NCBI GenBank assembly: GCA_014218235.1
Contig: CM024755.1
Coordinates: 78,476,631 to 78,540,630, forward strand
Direction: 5' to 3'
Length of the DNA stretch: 64,000 nucleotides
Source: Colocasia esculenta
Lineage: Eukaryota; Streptophyta; Magnoliopsida; Alismatales; Araceae
Shown: positions 1-12,075 of the stretch, in pieces
Layout: each line of letters opens with the position of its first letter
Position numbering within the stretch: the stretch's first letter is position 1
Made by a program: the position numbers and the translations under genes
Notes under the pieces: model-generated
The model's input: only the letters and a program-made list of their open reading frames with translations
The model's database searches: none
Told to the model about the DNA's origin: nothing

Positions 1-1057
1 TTCCCATCATCATCATGAACATGACATTACACATGCTTACTTATTGAAACTCTCATTGGCCATTATTTAATGACTGTGGGTATCTACATTTAAAAACTTA
101 CGTGAGATGCTGACAGGGCACGGCGTGTGTCCAAGGGCTCCAATCTAGCCCCAATGACGGCGAGTCATAGATATACTGTTAACCATGGGGTATAATGATT
201 ACTGGCGTTGCATCTGTGCTGGGAGTACTTTCTTGCTTATTGAATGTTAGATACAACAACCACATACATGTGTCCTAGTGTGCATTCTTGGTGGATCTTT
301 CCTTGGTGTACATTAGAGTCTACATGCCTGATTAGTGTTACTTGATCGTGCTCGTACATTCTTGCTTGCTTGCTTGCGTGATATGGCTATCCTGCATTTA
401 ATGCAATTAGTGATATCTTGCGTTCTTGACATCAATTGAAATCTTGTGTGCTTGTACAAAGTGATCTATTGCTAGTTCTATCTTGTCATATTGTTCATCA
501 ATCTTACTCTATCATAATCACTCTCTCTAGCTTGTTTTATATATCATGTTTTAACGAGTTTTATTCGTACTTGCATATCATTCATCGTACTTGCCTAGTC
601 CTAAATTGCTAATCACTTATATCATTGCCCGCACATTGAGATATAAATCCTACTGGACTAGTTTGCTCATTCCCTACTTTTACCCCATCTAGGTGACTAT
701 GAAGTTCAAGAGGAAGAGCAAGTCGAGGATGGGAATGCGTCCGAGTGATGAGCGTTCCAACTATGAGTCTAGTTATAGTAATTCACTTTGAGAGTTAGAA
801 CATGTAGTAGGAAGTGAGAAGTATCATGTACTTTTGTTTTATTGAGTCTTAGTCCTGTAATAGTTTCCACTTTGAATACAATAAGTTGAGATTTGAATAC
901 AATTTATATTGAGTTCAACATATGGGCCCTATTATGATGTTGTGTTGATACACATTTAGTGCGTGCTAGCTAGAGGCTTATTTGCCGACTGTCCACGTCT
1001 CGAATTATCGACTCGAATTAATTAATAATATCCGCTGTGAAATTCTCGGACGTGACA
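1..1057 (+). mobile_element. LF2 LTR, downstream part, cut by the window edge
   Basis: This matches, in reverse complement, the solo LF2 LTR (24506-24667 and 35554 to about 36420). Shared blocks include CCATGGGGTATAATGATTAC near 185 and the terminus CGGACGTGACA ending at 1057. LF2 LTRs end in GTGACA in this orientation. The 5' part lies outside the window, so it is unknown whether this is a solo LTR or part of an element. No coding content. Confidence 0.75.
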
Positions 1058-1541
1058 TATTGAGATACGTTCTACACTACACTCTTGCACATATAAGCAA
1101 CCCCTTCTTGGGGGATTGAAAACTCTCTGTTGGTCATTGCGTATTGGCAGACTAGGGACCTTTCCTCTAAGACCTCTGTAATTCTCTATATACTGTGGAT
1201 TCCCTCATGGAGACCGAGTTGCTTGTACCATTGAAGTTCCCAAAAGATAGCATGCACTTCCTCTCTCGTCTATTTCTCATGACTATGAATTTATAATCAT
1301 GGACTCAAGCCATTAATGTAAAGAGTTAACTAAAAGTGTAAATTGCGTCATTATGCTGCCGAAATTCTCTCTTGACGATTGTTATCATGAAATCATGTTC
1401 ACATGACTTGTCTTTCTTGAAATCATCATGAACTTGATATTGAACTATATATTTCTTGAAATTCGTGTTATTGGTCATGAATGACTCTGAGTATCTACAT
1501 TTGAAAATAGTGAGATACTGATCGGGCACAGCGAGTGTCCA
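1058..1541 (+). mobile_element. Interior fragment of a second LF2 LTR
   Basis: Starting immediately after the LTR end at 1057, this stretch aligns with the interior of the LF2 LTR (reverse complement of about 36320-36740: the CAGACTA block, the CCCAAAAG block, then ATCTACATTTGAAAATAGTG). It stops at GTCCA (1537-1541), where element A begins. The order, an LTR end followed by the interior of another copy, suggests one LF2 LTR inserted into another. A candidate 5-bp duplicate (TATTG, 1058-1062) cannot be tested because the other flank is outside the window. Confidence 0.6.
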
Positions 1542-4234
1542 TGTAACGACTTGACCTCTCGGACCCCCCCACTAGGGACCTCGAAGTTTACGTCATCACC
1601 CACAGATCTGAAGACCCGAAAGGATTAGAAGAATAGTCTAGTGAGATATGTACTGAATCTAAATAACTATAACAAGATATACAGTTGTACAACGTGTCCC
1701 AAGTAAAAGCACAGGTATAAGAAGAAATGTGCAGTCCTTAAGGGGCATACCCCAAGAACTTTCAAAGCACAACTCTCAACTCACTCAAGTACAAGAGCTC
1801 ACAACGCTCGCCCTCACTGCTATTGATAGCACACGGTTCCACCGCTGACTCTGCAAACTGTCCGACACCGTGCTCCCGTGACAACGAGCCCCTAGCTGAA
1901 GGAAGTAGGGAGGTGAGCCTCGCGAACAAGGCTCAATAGGGATTACTAGTCTCTTACTGGCTAGAGCAGTAGGAACTCCAAAAATAATAAACTACACTAC
2001 AAAGTTGTAAAGCGAGGAATACCTACAACAGGGTACTACAAAGCGGCGGAACAGAGAATAACGCCATGACCAACAACCAAGCTCGGGCCACACACGACTC
2101 CCGCAGAAACCAACAGAGTCTGGCACAACATGGAAACAAGTCTCAGCACGCCCACCGATACAAGGGTCTCACGGAGACCACTGAGCAACCACGTGATAAG
2201 GACGTCTCACCACAAGTACAACCACCTTAGACACTGAAACAGAAACCACCAGAAGTACGGGCTGACAAAGCCAAACAAACAACACCCACAGAAGCTAGAC
2301 ACGGCCAGGCTACAACCACCATGCAGTCTAGGGCAACGAGTCATACTAGGAAACGTCATGAGGAAACGTCGTCACTACAGCAACAACCAAGCCACCGCCA
2401 CTCGTAGCTAAGAGCAGGACACACTATTCACTCCCCTCTCTGCTCGCTAGCTGGATCTCACCTCTAACTTCCCACGAAGAACGAGACAGAGCCACCAGAG
2501 AACACCACAAGAACGCACGCACCACTGCAGCCTCGCCAAGCTGTGGCCCCACGCCTAGCGCCACTACGTGGATCCAGAACCAATGTAGAGAGAGGAAGTG
2601 AGAAAGAAGACTGTCTGGGCCTCGAAGGAAGGAAAACACCTCGACGTCCTCGGTGTCCCGCTCCAAACAAGAGAGCTCTACAAATGACTCAGCGTCGCTG
2701 TCCAAACCTCATTTTCCCCTCCGCCCTAGAGTCTGCCAACTCAAGCACGCTCGTAGCCCAGAGCACTCCCTCAACAAGATCCCGAGGATGGGGGTCCTAG
2801 GCATGGAGACAACCTATGAACCGGACAAGCCCTCAAGTTCCAAGCATCGGGCGAACATGCAGGGCAAGCACAACAAAAACCACGCCGAACCGCTGGCTTG
2901 TAACCCACGACAAGCCCAACAAGCACGAGGCACGCATGGACCCTCAAGAGGGCTGTCATCCAACCAAGGCACACACGAACAAGATAGAACCTCAAAAACA
3001 CTACCAGTCAGTATGGAAAACATCACTCTGATAATATTCAATTGACTGCTGAACAATCGATTATTAGACATGTGTAGGTCTCCTGGCACCGCCGCCAGGA
3101 CAGGGCCACGAAGGAGTTACCTTCAGTAACTGAACGCAGTGAGGTAACTTGCCGCATTCCCCACCTGAAGGTCCTAAGGGCAAGCCTTCCATGGGTCACA
3201 CACCAACATGCAAACCAGGGCCACAGAAACACCCAAGGCAACACAGATACTGTCGTGTCCCTCCTGGCCGTCACGATATCATTGCGATGGGGAAGGGCAC
3301 CATGACAGCAACCCTATCATGATGGGGCAGAGCATCGCGACAGCAACCCTATCGCGATAGGAAAACATGTTGTAAAAGTGATCCTTATCGCGAAGGGGCA
3401 AGGCATCGTGACAAGGTCGCGTTCAACTGGGCAGATGCCTCTTCTGGTGTTGCGATGTGCACCGCGATCGAGACACCAGCAGAGAGGCAGACCCACGGGA
3501 TGCTCCATCTCGGGGTCACCCACAAGCCACAAACACCACCACACGAGGGAGGGGAGCATGGAGAAGCCATTTAAACTATCTAGAAAGAACGAGAGGCTCC
3601 CAATCCACTCGGATTGATAAGAGTTCAAGCAATCGCTACCTTAAATGAAGAAACGAACCCATTAGGGCCCTTCACATCGGATTGGCCACCTCCTCCTCAC
3701 TCCACGCAAGCTCCACAACGTCAGGGACATGAGCACGGCCCTCCTCCTCGCTTGAAATGCACAAAGCGAAGAGAGGGAGGCGGAGCACTACCGGAGGGGG
3801 AGGAGAAGAGAGGGGAAAGAGGAAAGAGGAGAAGGGGTCACCGGCCAAGGCCATAAGCCTTCGGCACCCAAGTCGCGATGGGGCGACGAGTCGTGTTAAG
3901 GACCTTGACGCGATGGGTCAATGCACTGTGCCAAGGACACATCCCCCATGGATCCCACGACAACTTGACAGGTCGTACTAACATCCCTGCCACCCTGACA
4001 GGTGTCAGACAACTGAAGCGATGAAACACTATCACAACCCATTGACCAGGCGTGACATGAAGATGCGACGAGAAAGTCAGGCGCGACAAGAACGCGACAC
4101 AGAAGTTGGTCGCGATAAGGATGTTTGTCACCTCAGACACCCACGACACGACACAAACACATTGCCCAACCCGAATGCATTAGTGGCCAATCCTCCAAGA
4201 CATCAGACTGAAAGCTAGGAAGCCGGGTATTACA
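1542..4234 (-). repeat. Element A 3' LTR (LF3)
   Basis: This 2693-bp LTR starts TGTAACG on the plus strand and ends GGTATTACA, so both strands begin TGTAA. A polypurine tract lies directly to its right, which makes it the 3' LTR of a minus-strand element. Its first 1.3 kb matches 46082-47089, with one block of about 440 bp (roughly 2360-2810) missing from the other copy and one block missing here. Between 3260 and 4160 it carries many GCGA/TCGC words. The ORFs in it are unrelated to any family I know and are shadows. Confidence 0.75.
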
Positions 4235-4251
4235 TTCTACCCCCCTTAAAA
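4235..4251 (-). other. Polypurine tract of element A
   Basis: Reads TTTTAAGGGGGGTAGAA on the minus strand, directly against the LTR end at 4234. Just upstream (minus strand) is TCGAGGACAAAATT, the same FED-coding motif that precedes the tract in both Tekay elements here. This suggests element A descends from a chromovirus. Confidence 0.8.
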
Positions 4252-4336
4252 ACAATTTTGTCCTCGAAATTTGAGCAAGCCCAAGCGATTTTAAGGGACG
4301 AAATGGAACACGTGACCCAATGCGAGTGCAGGTCTG

Positions 4337-4516
4337 GTGAAGCCACTAAGTCTCACCACGACCTCCTCATGGCAACAACCTCACTGCCAAATGCACACAG
4401 AACACACAAAACGTGGGTGCGAAGAGCCACTATGTCTCATCACGACCTCCTCGTGGAAACAACCACACCGCCAAACGAGCATAGAGCACATGAAGCGCAG
4501 GTGCGAAGAGCCACTA
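4337..4516. repeat. 84-bp tandem array, left part (units 1, 2 and start of 3)
   Basis: Units begin GAAGAGCCACTAAGTCTCA; starts are at about 4337, 4421 and 4505, a period of exactly 84 bp. Unit 3 is interrupted after 12 bp by element B and resumes at 41906. Because 84 is a multiple of three, short ORFs run through it, but no gene is implied. Confidence 0.9.
4512..4516. other. Target site duplication of element B, left copy (CACTA)
   Basis: CACTA lies directly left of the B LTR start at 4517 and directly right of the other LTR end (41901-41905). Removing one copy restores the 84-bp period across the junction. Confidence 0.95.
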
Positions 4517-7351
4517 TGTGGCGACCCTGGATACTTATGACCAATAAGGCTCCATTTCCAAGTCCGCCTCCCGCAGTCAGGCCGAAGTCTCTCAAGGGAT
4601 ACCTCAAACAAATGTCCTATTAGAATATAAAAGACAACCACAAGAGTACAATATACAAGAAAGTACAAGCACTTATACTCATTTTCCATAGTTTACATTG
4701 TTCCAATACATTATATTACATGTCCAAGAGAAAGGTACAACTACCTGGGGCATACCCTGAGGGAGCAAAGCTCACACAATTACAACTACGACTCAACTGC
4801 TGGTGGTACAAATCTGCCACAACGCTATTGCAAGCCAAGCATACGGTAAGCACTTGAAAGGAACTGTAAGGGAGTGAGCCTCAACAAGTCATAGGCTCAG
4901 TAGGGACCTCCCAAAAACAACCACAATCCAACAACTAAAAGAAGAAACCAAGCCCTCAACCCTTAAGGGTCTCACTGGCAGCACTAACTGAAGCACTATA
5001 GAAGTAAAATGTGCTAACTATAAACATAACCGAACTGCATTAGACATAAAGACATTAACTGCCACGGTTTATAGAAAATAAATGAAGTAACAGGGCTAGT
5101 GTAAGCACACCAGTCCACTAAGGCAACGGAAAGAACCATGCCACAAGCCACATAGGCCAACCACTATCAGATGGTAATGAGACTGACAACAAGGAGTCAG
5201 TGCCCCACAGAAACAACGAGTAAAATAAAGGCCACACGGGCCAATCAGCAACGAAGAGTCAACAGGACTGGTAGCCAAGAGCCAGTTCACCACACAACTC
5301 ATGGTAACAAACACCTCGGAGAACTACCCCACAAGGGTACCAACACCACAAGTGGAAGGTCACATAACACGACCCCCCATAGAAAAGGATCCACCTCAAC
5401 ACTTGAAAAAGCTAGCACACTGAGTGCCACAACAACCAACAACCCACAAAAGGTACAGGTACTTGAAACCACAAGGTACCACAACTGAACCACAAGTGCC
5501 ACTGTGCCACTAGAATGGCATACAACAAACGAACACAAACCACAATCGGTGAGTCACCACTCAGAAGCCACAACCACTGGAAAAGCTCGAGTCGGAAGGA
5601 ACGACGCCACCACACAGGTAAAGACTACTGGTTCATGACACCAGTATCCAACCTTAACAACACAACAAGAGAATTACCTCTCAGTCTTGTAGTCAAGGAC
5701 GTACGGTTGAACTGCCACTCCACAACCACACAGTAAAGCCAAAGAATAGTGGAGTCCAACCAACACCACACATGCAAACCACAACACTTCAAGCCCATGC
5801 ATGGCACCTTTAGAGACTCTGGCCTGAGCTCTCTAAAGTGAGGCATTGGAAATAGGACTAGCTGGGGACCAGTACGTCTACTGGTGTCTGTCCCCCAACC
5901 ACGAGCGTGCTACAAGCGACCGAGTACACCCACAACACACAAGTCGCTGCCCTATTACCGTCTTTCCCTCAACCGGACGTTCAACTCAAACACAGAAGTG
6001 AGGGTGCCTAGGAAGATGAAACAAACCTCTATGGTACACACCATACTAGGATAAACTCTGAGCACGACAAAGCACAACATGCCTGGCTCACACAGAACCT
6101 GGGGTACCTGACTGAAGAGGCATTCCGGAACAGGCGTGGACCACCAAGCTCAGCAAGCACACACACCAAGCCAAATATGTAACAAACTTATAAAACTATA
6201 CTCTTAACCACGATAAACCACAATATAACATGTCTTGTCATTGGTCATTACATGACCTCCATTGCGACAACATACCACGATACACATAAATCACATAACT
6301 TTATATGATAGCATAATTAACATGATAAACATAGTCATAACCTTATCTCCTAACCTTAAGTCATGCATTACTAACATTAAACACACTTAAACATCTTAAA
6401 ACCATGTTAAATAACTAGGGCTAGGTCCACACAGGACCCTCATTGCCCAAAGCATGACATCCACCCTGGTCAGAAGAACGCGACGGGGTCTACTGTCGCA
6501 TTACTAACGCGACAGTCTGATGGACTGTGATCACACACATAAAAACATGACGGAGCCAACCATTGCATTAAGAACGCGATGGCTCGACAGGCCGCGTTCA
6601 CAAGGAAGAATGTGACAGAGCTAGGGGTCACGACCTGATCGCGACAGCTTGATCCGTCGCCTTCTCAGAAAGAAACCCTGTAGCACGGTTCTCAAACAGA
6701 AACAAGCTTAAATCCTCATTTTCATGCAAACCAAGCTTCTACAAACCAATTAAACAATACTAGGAACACAACCACACATCGTTTCATGCTTAACATGCTT
6801 CAAATTATTCAAATAACGTGAGTAAGACAAGGAAAGCCCCTACCAACAAAAAGAACTCGAAGAACGAGGCTCGGTTGGCATTCTCCATGCTCCGAGCAGC
6901 TTCCACATGCCAAAACCACTTCAAGACATAAGCTTCCAAGCCGAAAGTATCGAAAACTGCCGAAGCAGCTCCTCTCCAGTCGAACAGAGCTTCCTGCTCT
7001 GTCTGGCCGGAGGGCCAAACTTATCTCAATCGGAAACAAGAATTAGACTTAGATACTTGTCTCCTTCAAAACACGATAGACCTAACTGTCGCCTTCCAAA
7101 AGCTTGACATGCCATGTGTCAGAAAGGTGGTGCGGAGAACACGACGTAGGAGACTGTCACGTTCAAAACTCGACGCCCCACCCTGTCGCGTTCCCAACCA
7201 GTGAACCTGTGGGCTGTTTGAGTCCAGATTTCTGACCCACAACACCTATGCCACACATGGGAAACCACAACCAAGGCTGTATGACCCCACATTGGTCATG
7301 AGCACCACCCCAGAACCATTTAACACAGATCTGAATGACCATGACGTTACA
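4517..7351 (-). repeat. Element B 3' LTR (LF1)
   Basis: 2835 bp; on the minus strand it starts TGTAACGTCATGG (7351) and ends near CCAGGGTCGCCACA (4517). It matches 39066-41900 along its whole length and, in reverse complement, the F LTRs at 7766 and 19299. CpG-rich GCGAC/GTCGC words cluster at 6475-6665 and 7135-7200. No PBS lies on its left; internal sequence lies on its right, as expected for the 3' LTR of a minus-strand element. Confidence 0.88.
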
Positions 7352-7385
7352 TTAATACCACCTAAAAGGAAATGTCATCCTCGAC
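7352..7385 (-). other. Conserved pre-LTR segment of element B (tract-like)
   Basis: The minus strand reads TCGAGGATGACATT, then CCTTTTAGGTGGTATTAA, directly before the LTR. Equivalent segments precede LTR starts at 17622 and 18314. It replaces the usual all-purine tract; the TCGAGGACGA part matches the end of pol in Tekay elements. Confidence 0.6.
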
Positions 7386-7765
7386 ATTTAGAACGAAACC
7401 ATGGCAAGCTGGACTACCACCTAAAAAGAAACAAAGTCATTCACACAACAAGAAGGATACACTTCATGACTTCAAACTGCTCATTAGATTTTTTGCTCTC
7501 CTGCCTCAACCAATCATTTACTATTCTCTTTCTATTTTACTTCCTTTCATAGCTTGAGCCATATTATCCTATTGTAGGCGCTTTATCTCCTTGGACTCAA
7601 CCTGCTTCCACATTTTCCTAGTTGTGTTTACAACATCCCTTTCTGTGCCATTTTACTTATTGAAGATCTGTTATCATAAGTCCCTACTACTGACTTTTCT
7701 GCCATATCAAACCATTTTCTAACATATATATCATCCTTCAATACTAACTTGTCACTAATTGTACC
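7386..7765 (-). mobile_element. Element B interior, 3' part
   Basis: Pyrimidine-rich plus strand with no coding region I recognise. It shares a block (GGCGCTTTATCTCCTTGGA near 7577) with 18591-18625, so it is common to LF1 elements. It breaks at 7765, where F is inserted, and should resume at 22228. Confidence 0.6.
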
Positions 7766-7923
7766 TATAACGTCGCGCGTTTTTCGGATCTTCACGGATC
7801 CTTGCTTAGAGGGTTTGGTGGCCAGTGTGTGGCCCATTAGTCTGTGTTTCAGGTGTTTTCGTCGGTTGTGAGGCTTTGTGGGCCGAAGATTGGGCCCAAA
7901 GCGCTCACAGGTTTTCTGCCTGT

Positions 7924-8600
7924 GAACGCGACAGGGGTGTGCGTCGCATTCTGAACGCGACGGCCGTGGCGGTTGCGTTCTGCTTGCCGATCGAGATGCG
8001 GTCCTCGTCTACATGTGCGCCGCGTGTTGCGGGAAGAGCGACTTGCTGACGTTGGCCTTGGGAAGGTGACGGCCAAGGTTGTCGCGTTCAGGTCACGACG
8101 GAGGGCTATGTCGCGTTCCCAACCGCGATGTGTTTTTAAGCAAGGTCGACCGAACAAAGCTTTCATAAGCTCTGCTCGGCCAGGGAGGCTACTGCGGTGG
8201 ATTTCCAGGCGATTTGGCATTTCAGAGTGGTTTTCGGCACGCTCTCGCCGCGTGGACGTTGCATGGAGCGGGGGAGACGCCGTGCCATGGTTTGTTTGCG
8301 TATTCTTCGCGAAGGTAGGGAGATCCCACCTGGTTTCATTGCGTGGATCACGTATGATGCATGTTTGGACTGTTTATCGCTTTATAAACAGTAGATATAA
8401 TGCTAGGGCAATCATTAAAGCATGAAAAATGAGAATTAAGCGTGGTTTGTATGGCTTGTGGGGGTGATCCGGGGAGCATCCCGGATTAGAGTTCCTGCCT
8501 GTAAAGGCGACCGATCCCTCTGTCACATTCTGAACGCGACAGGCCGGGCTGTCGCGTTCAGGTTCTTGAACGTGACATATCGGGGTGTCGCGTTCTGAAG
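7924..8600 (+). repeat. Cluster of GAACGCGAC / GTCGCGTTC words
   Basis: Exact or near copies of the 9-mer occur on both strands at 7924, 7943, 7953, 7972, 8081, 8110, 8522, 8532, 8551, 8568 and 8587. Some show CpG decay (GAACGTGAC, GTTGCGTTC). The same cluster is at equivalent places in the other LF1 LTRs (about 19460-19680 and 20040-20155; minus copies near 6480-6660, 7135-7200, 41030-41220 and 41590-41750). Confidence 0.85.
8531..8560. repeat. Perfect 12-bp inverted repeat with 6-nt loop in the F LTR
   Basis: TGAACGCGACAG, loop GCCGGG, CTGTCGCGTTCA. It could form a stem-loop in RNA or be a paired protein site in DNA. The equivalent place in the other F LTR has rearranged pairing (see 20058-20078). 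Confidence 0.85.
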
Positions 8601-10701
8601 GTGACATTACCCAACATCGCGACCTCAGCCGAGAGGTCCTGTTGTGCATTATTTAAACGGTATGATTATTCGGCTATCGATGTCTTATGTACATGGTTGA
8701 TGTGAGTGGTGCATTGGCACCTGTAGCGCTCATTGAGCGTGTTGTCCATGTGGTGGACGTGTTGTTTATGTGGTTGACAAACGGTTTGTATGGTTTGAGC
8801 GGTATATATATGGTTGGTTTGTGGTGACTGGACAGTGAGGTGCCGGTGTGAACCTAGCCTTGGTCCTTTAATGTTTATTATAGATTATTTATTTAAGATG
8901 GTTTAACTGGTAAAGTGTGAGTATGATTATTAAGTGGTTATTGTATAATGAGCTTAATGCAGCCATGGTGGTCACCTCATGACCAATGACAGGTCAAGCT
9001 ATTACTGGTTAATGTAATTTATGTATGCATCTGTGTAGGCTAGCTTGTGGGTCACAGAGTGATCGGGACAAGCTATTCCTCACATGTGTACCGTGGTTTG
9101 TAATAAAGATAATATGTGTAAGTATTGTAGTTAGAGCATTGCCGAGTGTGGTGGTCCGGTGCCTATTCCGGAATACCTCTCTAGTTGGGTACCCCAAGTT
9201 TTGTGTGAGCCAGGCACGTTAGTGCTCGGGGTTTGCCCCGGTACTGTGTGTACCATTGAGGTCTGTGTCGTCTGTCCTGGACACCCTCACTCCTATGTTT
9301 GAGTTGTACGTCCGGCTGAGGGAAAGACGACAAAGGGTAGTGACTTGTGAGAGTTTGTGTTTGGTCGCTTGTAGCACGCTCATAGTTGGGGGTACGGACA
9401 CCAGTAGTCGACACTGGTCCCCAACTAGTCCTGTTTTCCACTGCCTCACTTTGGGGAGCTTAGGCCAGAGACCCTAAAGGTGCCAGGCATGGACCTGCAG
9501 CTGTGTGGTCTGCAGGTGTGGTGTTGGTTGGTCTCCACTATTCTTTTGCTTGTGCTTGTGGAGCGGCAGTTGGTCCTTTCATCCGTGACTGCGAGACTGA
9601 GAGGTAGTTCTTGTGTTGTGTTTTCTGGATCGGATACTGGCGTCATGAACCAGTAGTCCATTCCCGTGTGGTGGCGTCGTTCCTTTCTGACTCGTACTTT
9701 TCCACTGGTTGTGGTTTTGTGTAGCGACTCGTTGGTTGTGGTTTGACCCGTTGTAGTGTGTGTGGTAGGAGGCATAGTTGTATTCAGACTTTGTGATGGT
9801 ACCTCGTGGTAGTAGGTACCTGTACCCTTTGCGGGTACTTTTGTGTTGTGGTACATTGTGTACTAGTCCCTTCAAGTGTTGAGGTGGACTTGTGTTCTGT
9901 GGAGGTCTGTGGAGTAACCTTCCACGTGTTGTGTTTTTACTCGTCTTCGGATAAGCTTCCGATTATGTTTTGATGTAAGGTGTTAGTGTGAGGTGGATTG
10001 ACTAGCTAATGTCAGTCCTATTACCCTTCATGGGTAGGTTTCCTGTGAGGCTTGTAGCTTAGGAGACCAATTGTTGTAATAGTTTGCCTATGAGGCATGT
10101 GGCCTAGGCGTTTCAGTTGTAGAGCGGACAAGCAGTGCTGTGCTAGTCCTGTTGTCTCTTTATCCTCTGGGATTTGTGCTAGCTAGTGAGGTATATTGTT
10201 TAGCTGTTATTTATTATGTCTTGTTGTGAGCATTATATGATTTGACTTTCAATGTTGCCAGTGAGACCTTCTGGAGTTGAGGTCTCTTCAGTGTTGTGTG
10301 TTATTTTGGGTGGTCCCTACTGAGCCATTGACTTGTTGAGGCTCACTCCCATACAGTTCTTTTCAGGGCTTACCATTGGTATGACTTGCAAAGGCGTTGT
10401 GGTAGACTTGGTCCACTAGCAGTAGTGTTAGTTGTGTTGTCTGAGCTTGTGCTTCCTTGAGGTATGCCCCAGGTAGTTGTACTTTTTAATTGGACATGTA
10501 ACAATGTATTGGGACAGTTGTAAATTGTTAAATGCATATATGAGCACATATACTTTCTTGTGTCTTATAATGTTGTGATTGTCTTTTATATTCTTACTGA
10601 ACACGTGTGTGAGCTATTCCTTGCGAGACTTCTGTCCGTTTGCGGGAGGCGGATCTGGATATGGAGCCTTACTGGGTATAAATATCCAGGTCCGCTACAG
10701 T

Positions 10702-10713
10702 TGGTATCAGAGC
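10702..10713 (+). other. Primer binding site of element F (initiator tRNA-Met type)
   Basis: TGGTATCAGAGC, two bases after the LTR end at 10699. This is the standard plant tRNA-iMet primer complement, and it fixes the strand and 5' LTR of F. Confidence 0.95.
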
Positions 10714-11429
10714 AATGGTCCAGTTAGAATATAAAAAGATATAGAGATTACAATGTCCCAAGACATGGTTTAATGTCCACTGCTGATAGTAAGTCTATGG
10801 TTTTATGTGGTTTAAAGTGGTTTTCACGTGAGTTTTGTCATGTTAATTGTGTGTTGTTTTATAAGTGTGGCAGTTGTTGGTAGTAGCTGAGGAAAGATGT
10901 GGTTAGAGGAAATCTAGTTTGTGAAATGTGGTTGATTGCTTGCACCGGGCAGTTGTTAGTAATGGCAGAGAAATGATGAGATTAGTGGTATAAGTTGAAA
11001 GGTTGCACTTATGTGCCATTTGTAGTTAAAGTGTAGTTGTTTAAAGGTTTTTAATTATGGAAACGAAAAGGGATTAGTGAATTTGGTTATGATAATCAGA
11101 AATGGGAGAGTAATATTTTTGGAAAAGGTGTGTTTGAGATATTTTGGTAAGATACAGAGCTGACAGAGACAGGTATAGGGTAATGATATGGTAAGAAGCA
11201 CTGGAATAAAGATATTAATGAGAAATAAAGCAGTGTAGATAATGATGTGATTAGCATTATGGAAGGTTTGGAATCATTGTATGAAGCAGTTCAACTTGAG
11301 ATGAGGTATTGATAAATAGAGAAGCAGCAATGTGTGGCAGTCAGATTAAAAGTATTTATGATTAAGAGATGGTTGAAGTGAAGAGCTTGAGAATAGTGTT
11401 GCTGTGGATAATGGTGGTAATAAGAGTAG
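10714..11429 (+). mobile_element. Non-coding leader of element F
   Basis: Purine- and TG-rich, with stops in all frames. It matches in reverse complement the element B leader on both sides of the solo LTR (38956-39051 and 24400-24505), for example the TTTTATGTGGTTT block near 10800 and the GGCAGTTG block near 10870. It stops at about 11430, where fragment G starts; this border is approximate. Confidence 0.65.
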
Positions 11430-11439
11430 CACGTTCCCT

Positions 11440-11865
11440 TTTCAACGTCTTCTTCTTATTCTTCATTTTACCCTTACCATTGTTTGGTCGCTTCCCCTTT
11501 GTCATGGATTTGTGATGTTCCACACTAGTAGCTGATTCTTCTAAGAGTGGACAGTCTCGCAGATGATGCCTTGAGTTGCCACAATGTAGGCATGCACCAA
11601 TTTTTCACCAACACTCCTTGGACACATGACCTGGCTTGTGACAATGAAGGTAGATGATCTCATCGTTACGATTCACTTGTTGGTTGGCCTTCTGGCCATG
11701 GTTATATCTTCTCTTCCCATTCTGATTGGTATCATTTTTAATCTCCTTAGTCGCTTCCAGAGCTCTTTCTAGCAGTTGAGCGGCTTGCTGACATGCCAAA
11801 ACTAGCCTCTGGGTTGATCCCATGTCGGCGTCCATTAAGAATCCCTTCAAGAATAAGGTTGGCAT
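11440..11865 (-). pseudogene. Gag nucleocapsid remnant with two CCHC zinc knuckles (fragment G)
   Basis: Gag coats genomic RNA in the retrotransposon particle, and its C-terminal zinc knuckles bind RNA. The minus strand from 11865 reads an Ala/Leu/Gln-rich stretch, a basic Asn/Lys-rich linker and a knuckle HCHKPGHVSKEC whose first cysteine is not in place. A TGA stop (11605-11607) follows, then in the same frame a full knuckle C-LHC-GNSRH-HLRDC (CX2CX4HX4C), then a Lys-rich tail to about 11440. The N-terminal matrix/capsid part is missing, so this is a deleted, dead gene. Two tandem knuckles are usual in plant Ty3/gypsy gag; the lineage cannot be set without pol. Confidence 0.7.
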
Positions 11866-12075
11866 TAGGATGCTAAAGTAATATTAAGTTCATACATATG
11901 TATAGATAAATGTATTCAAATCTTAACCATGGTCCTACCCAATCCTCACATATGTATGGTGGTTGACTTAGACACATGTCATGGCAGTTCGTCCTAGAAC
12001 ACCCTATACCTAAGAGATCCAATGAGGACATCCTAGAACATCTTAAACCTAAGATATCCAATTAAGACATCCTAG

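Larger units (their letters stand above)
7766..10699 (+). repeat. Element F 5' LTR (LF1)
   Basis: 2934 bp from TATAACGTCGCGCG (a decayed TGTAACG) to TCCGCTACA. Full-length match to 19299-22227 on the same strand and to the B LTRs in reverse complement. A primer site lies 2 nt to its right. CpG-rich word clusters are at 7924-8118 and 8522-8600. A possible TATA stretch (GGTATATATATGG) is near 8800; the promoter is otherwise unmarked. Confidence 0.88.

Noticed and set aside
7352..7372. A functional all-purine tract in element B
   Set aside because: The segment is only partly purine (CCTTTTAGGTGGTATTAA); I list it as a conserved pre-LTR segment instead.
10702..10713. tRNA genes at the primer sites
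   Set aside because: Only 12 bases match the 3' end of initiator tRNA-Met; no cloverleaf sequence surrounds any of them.
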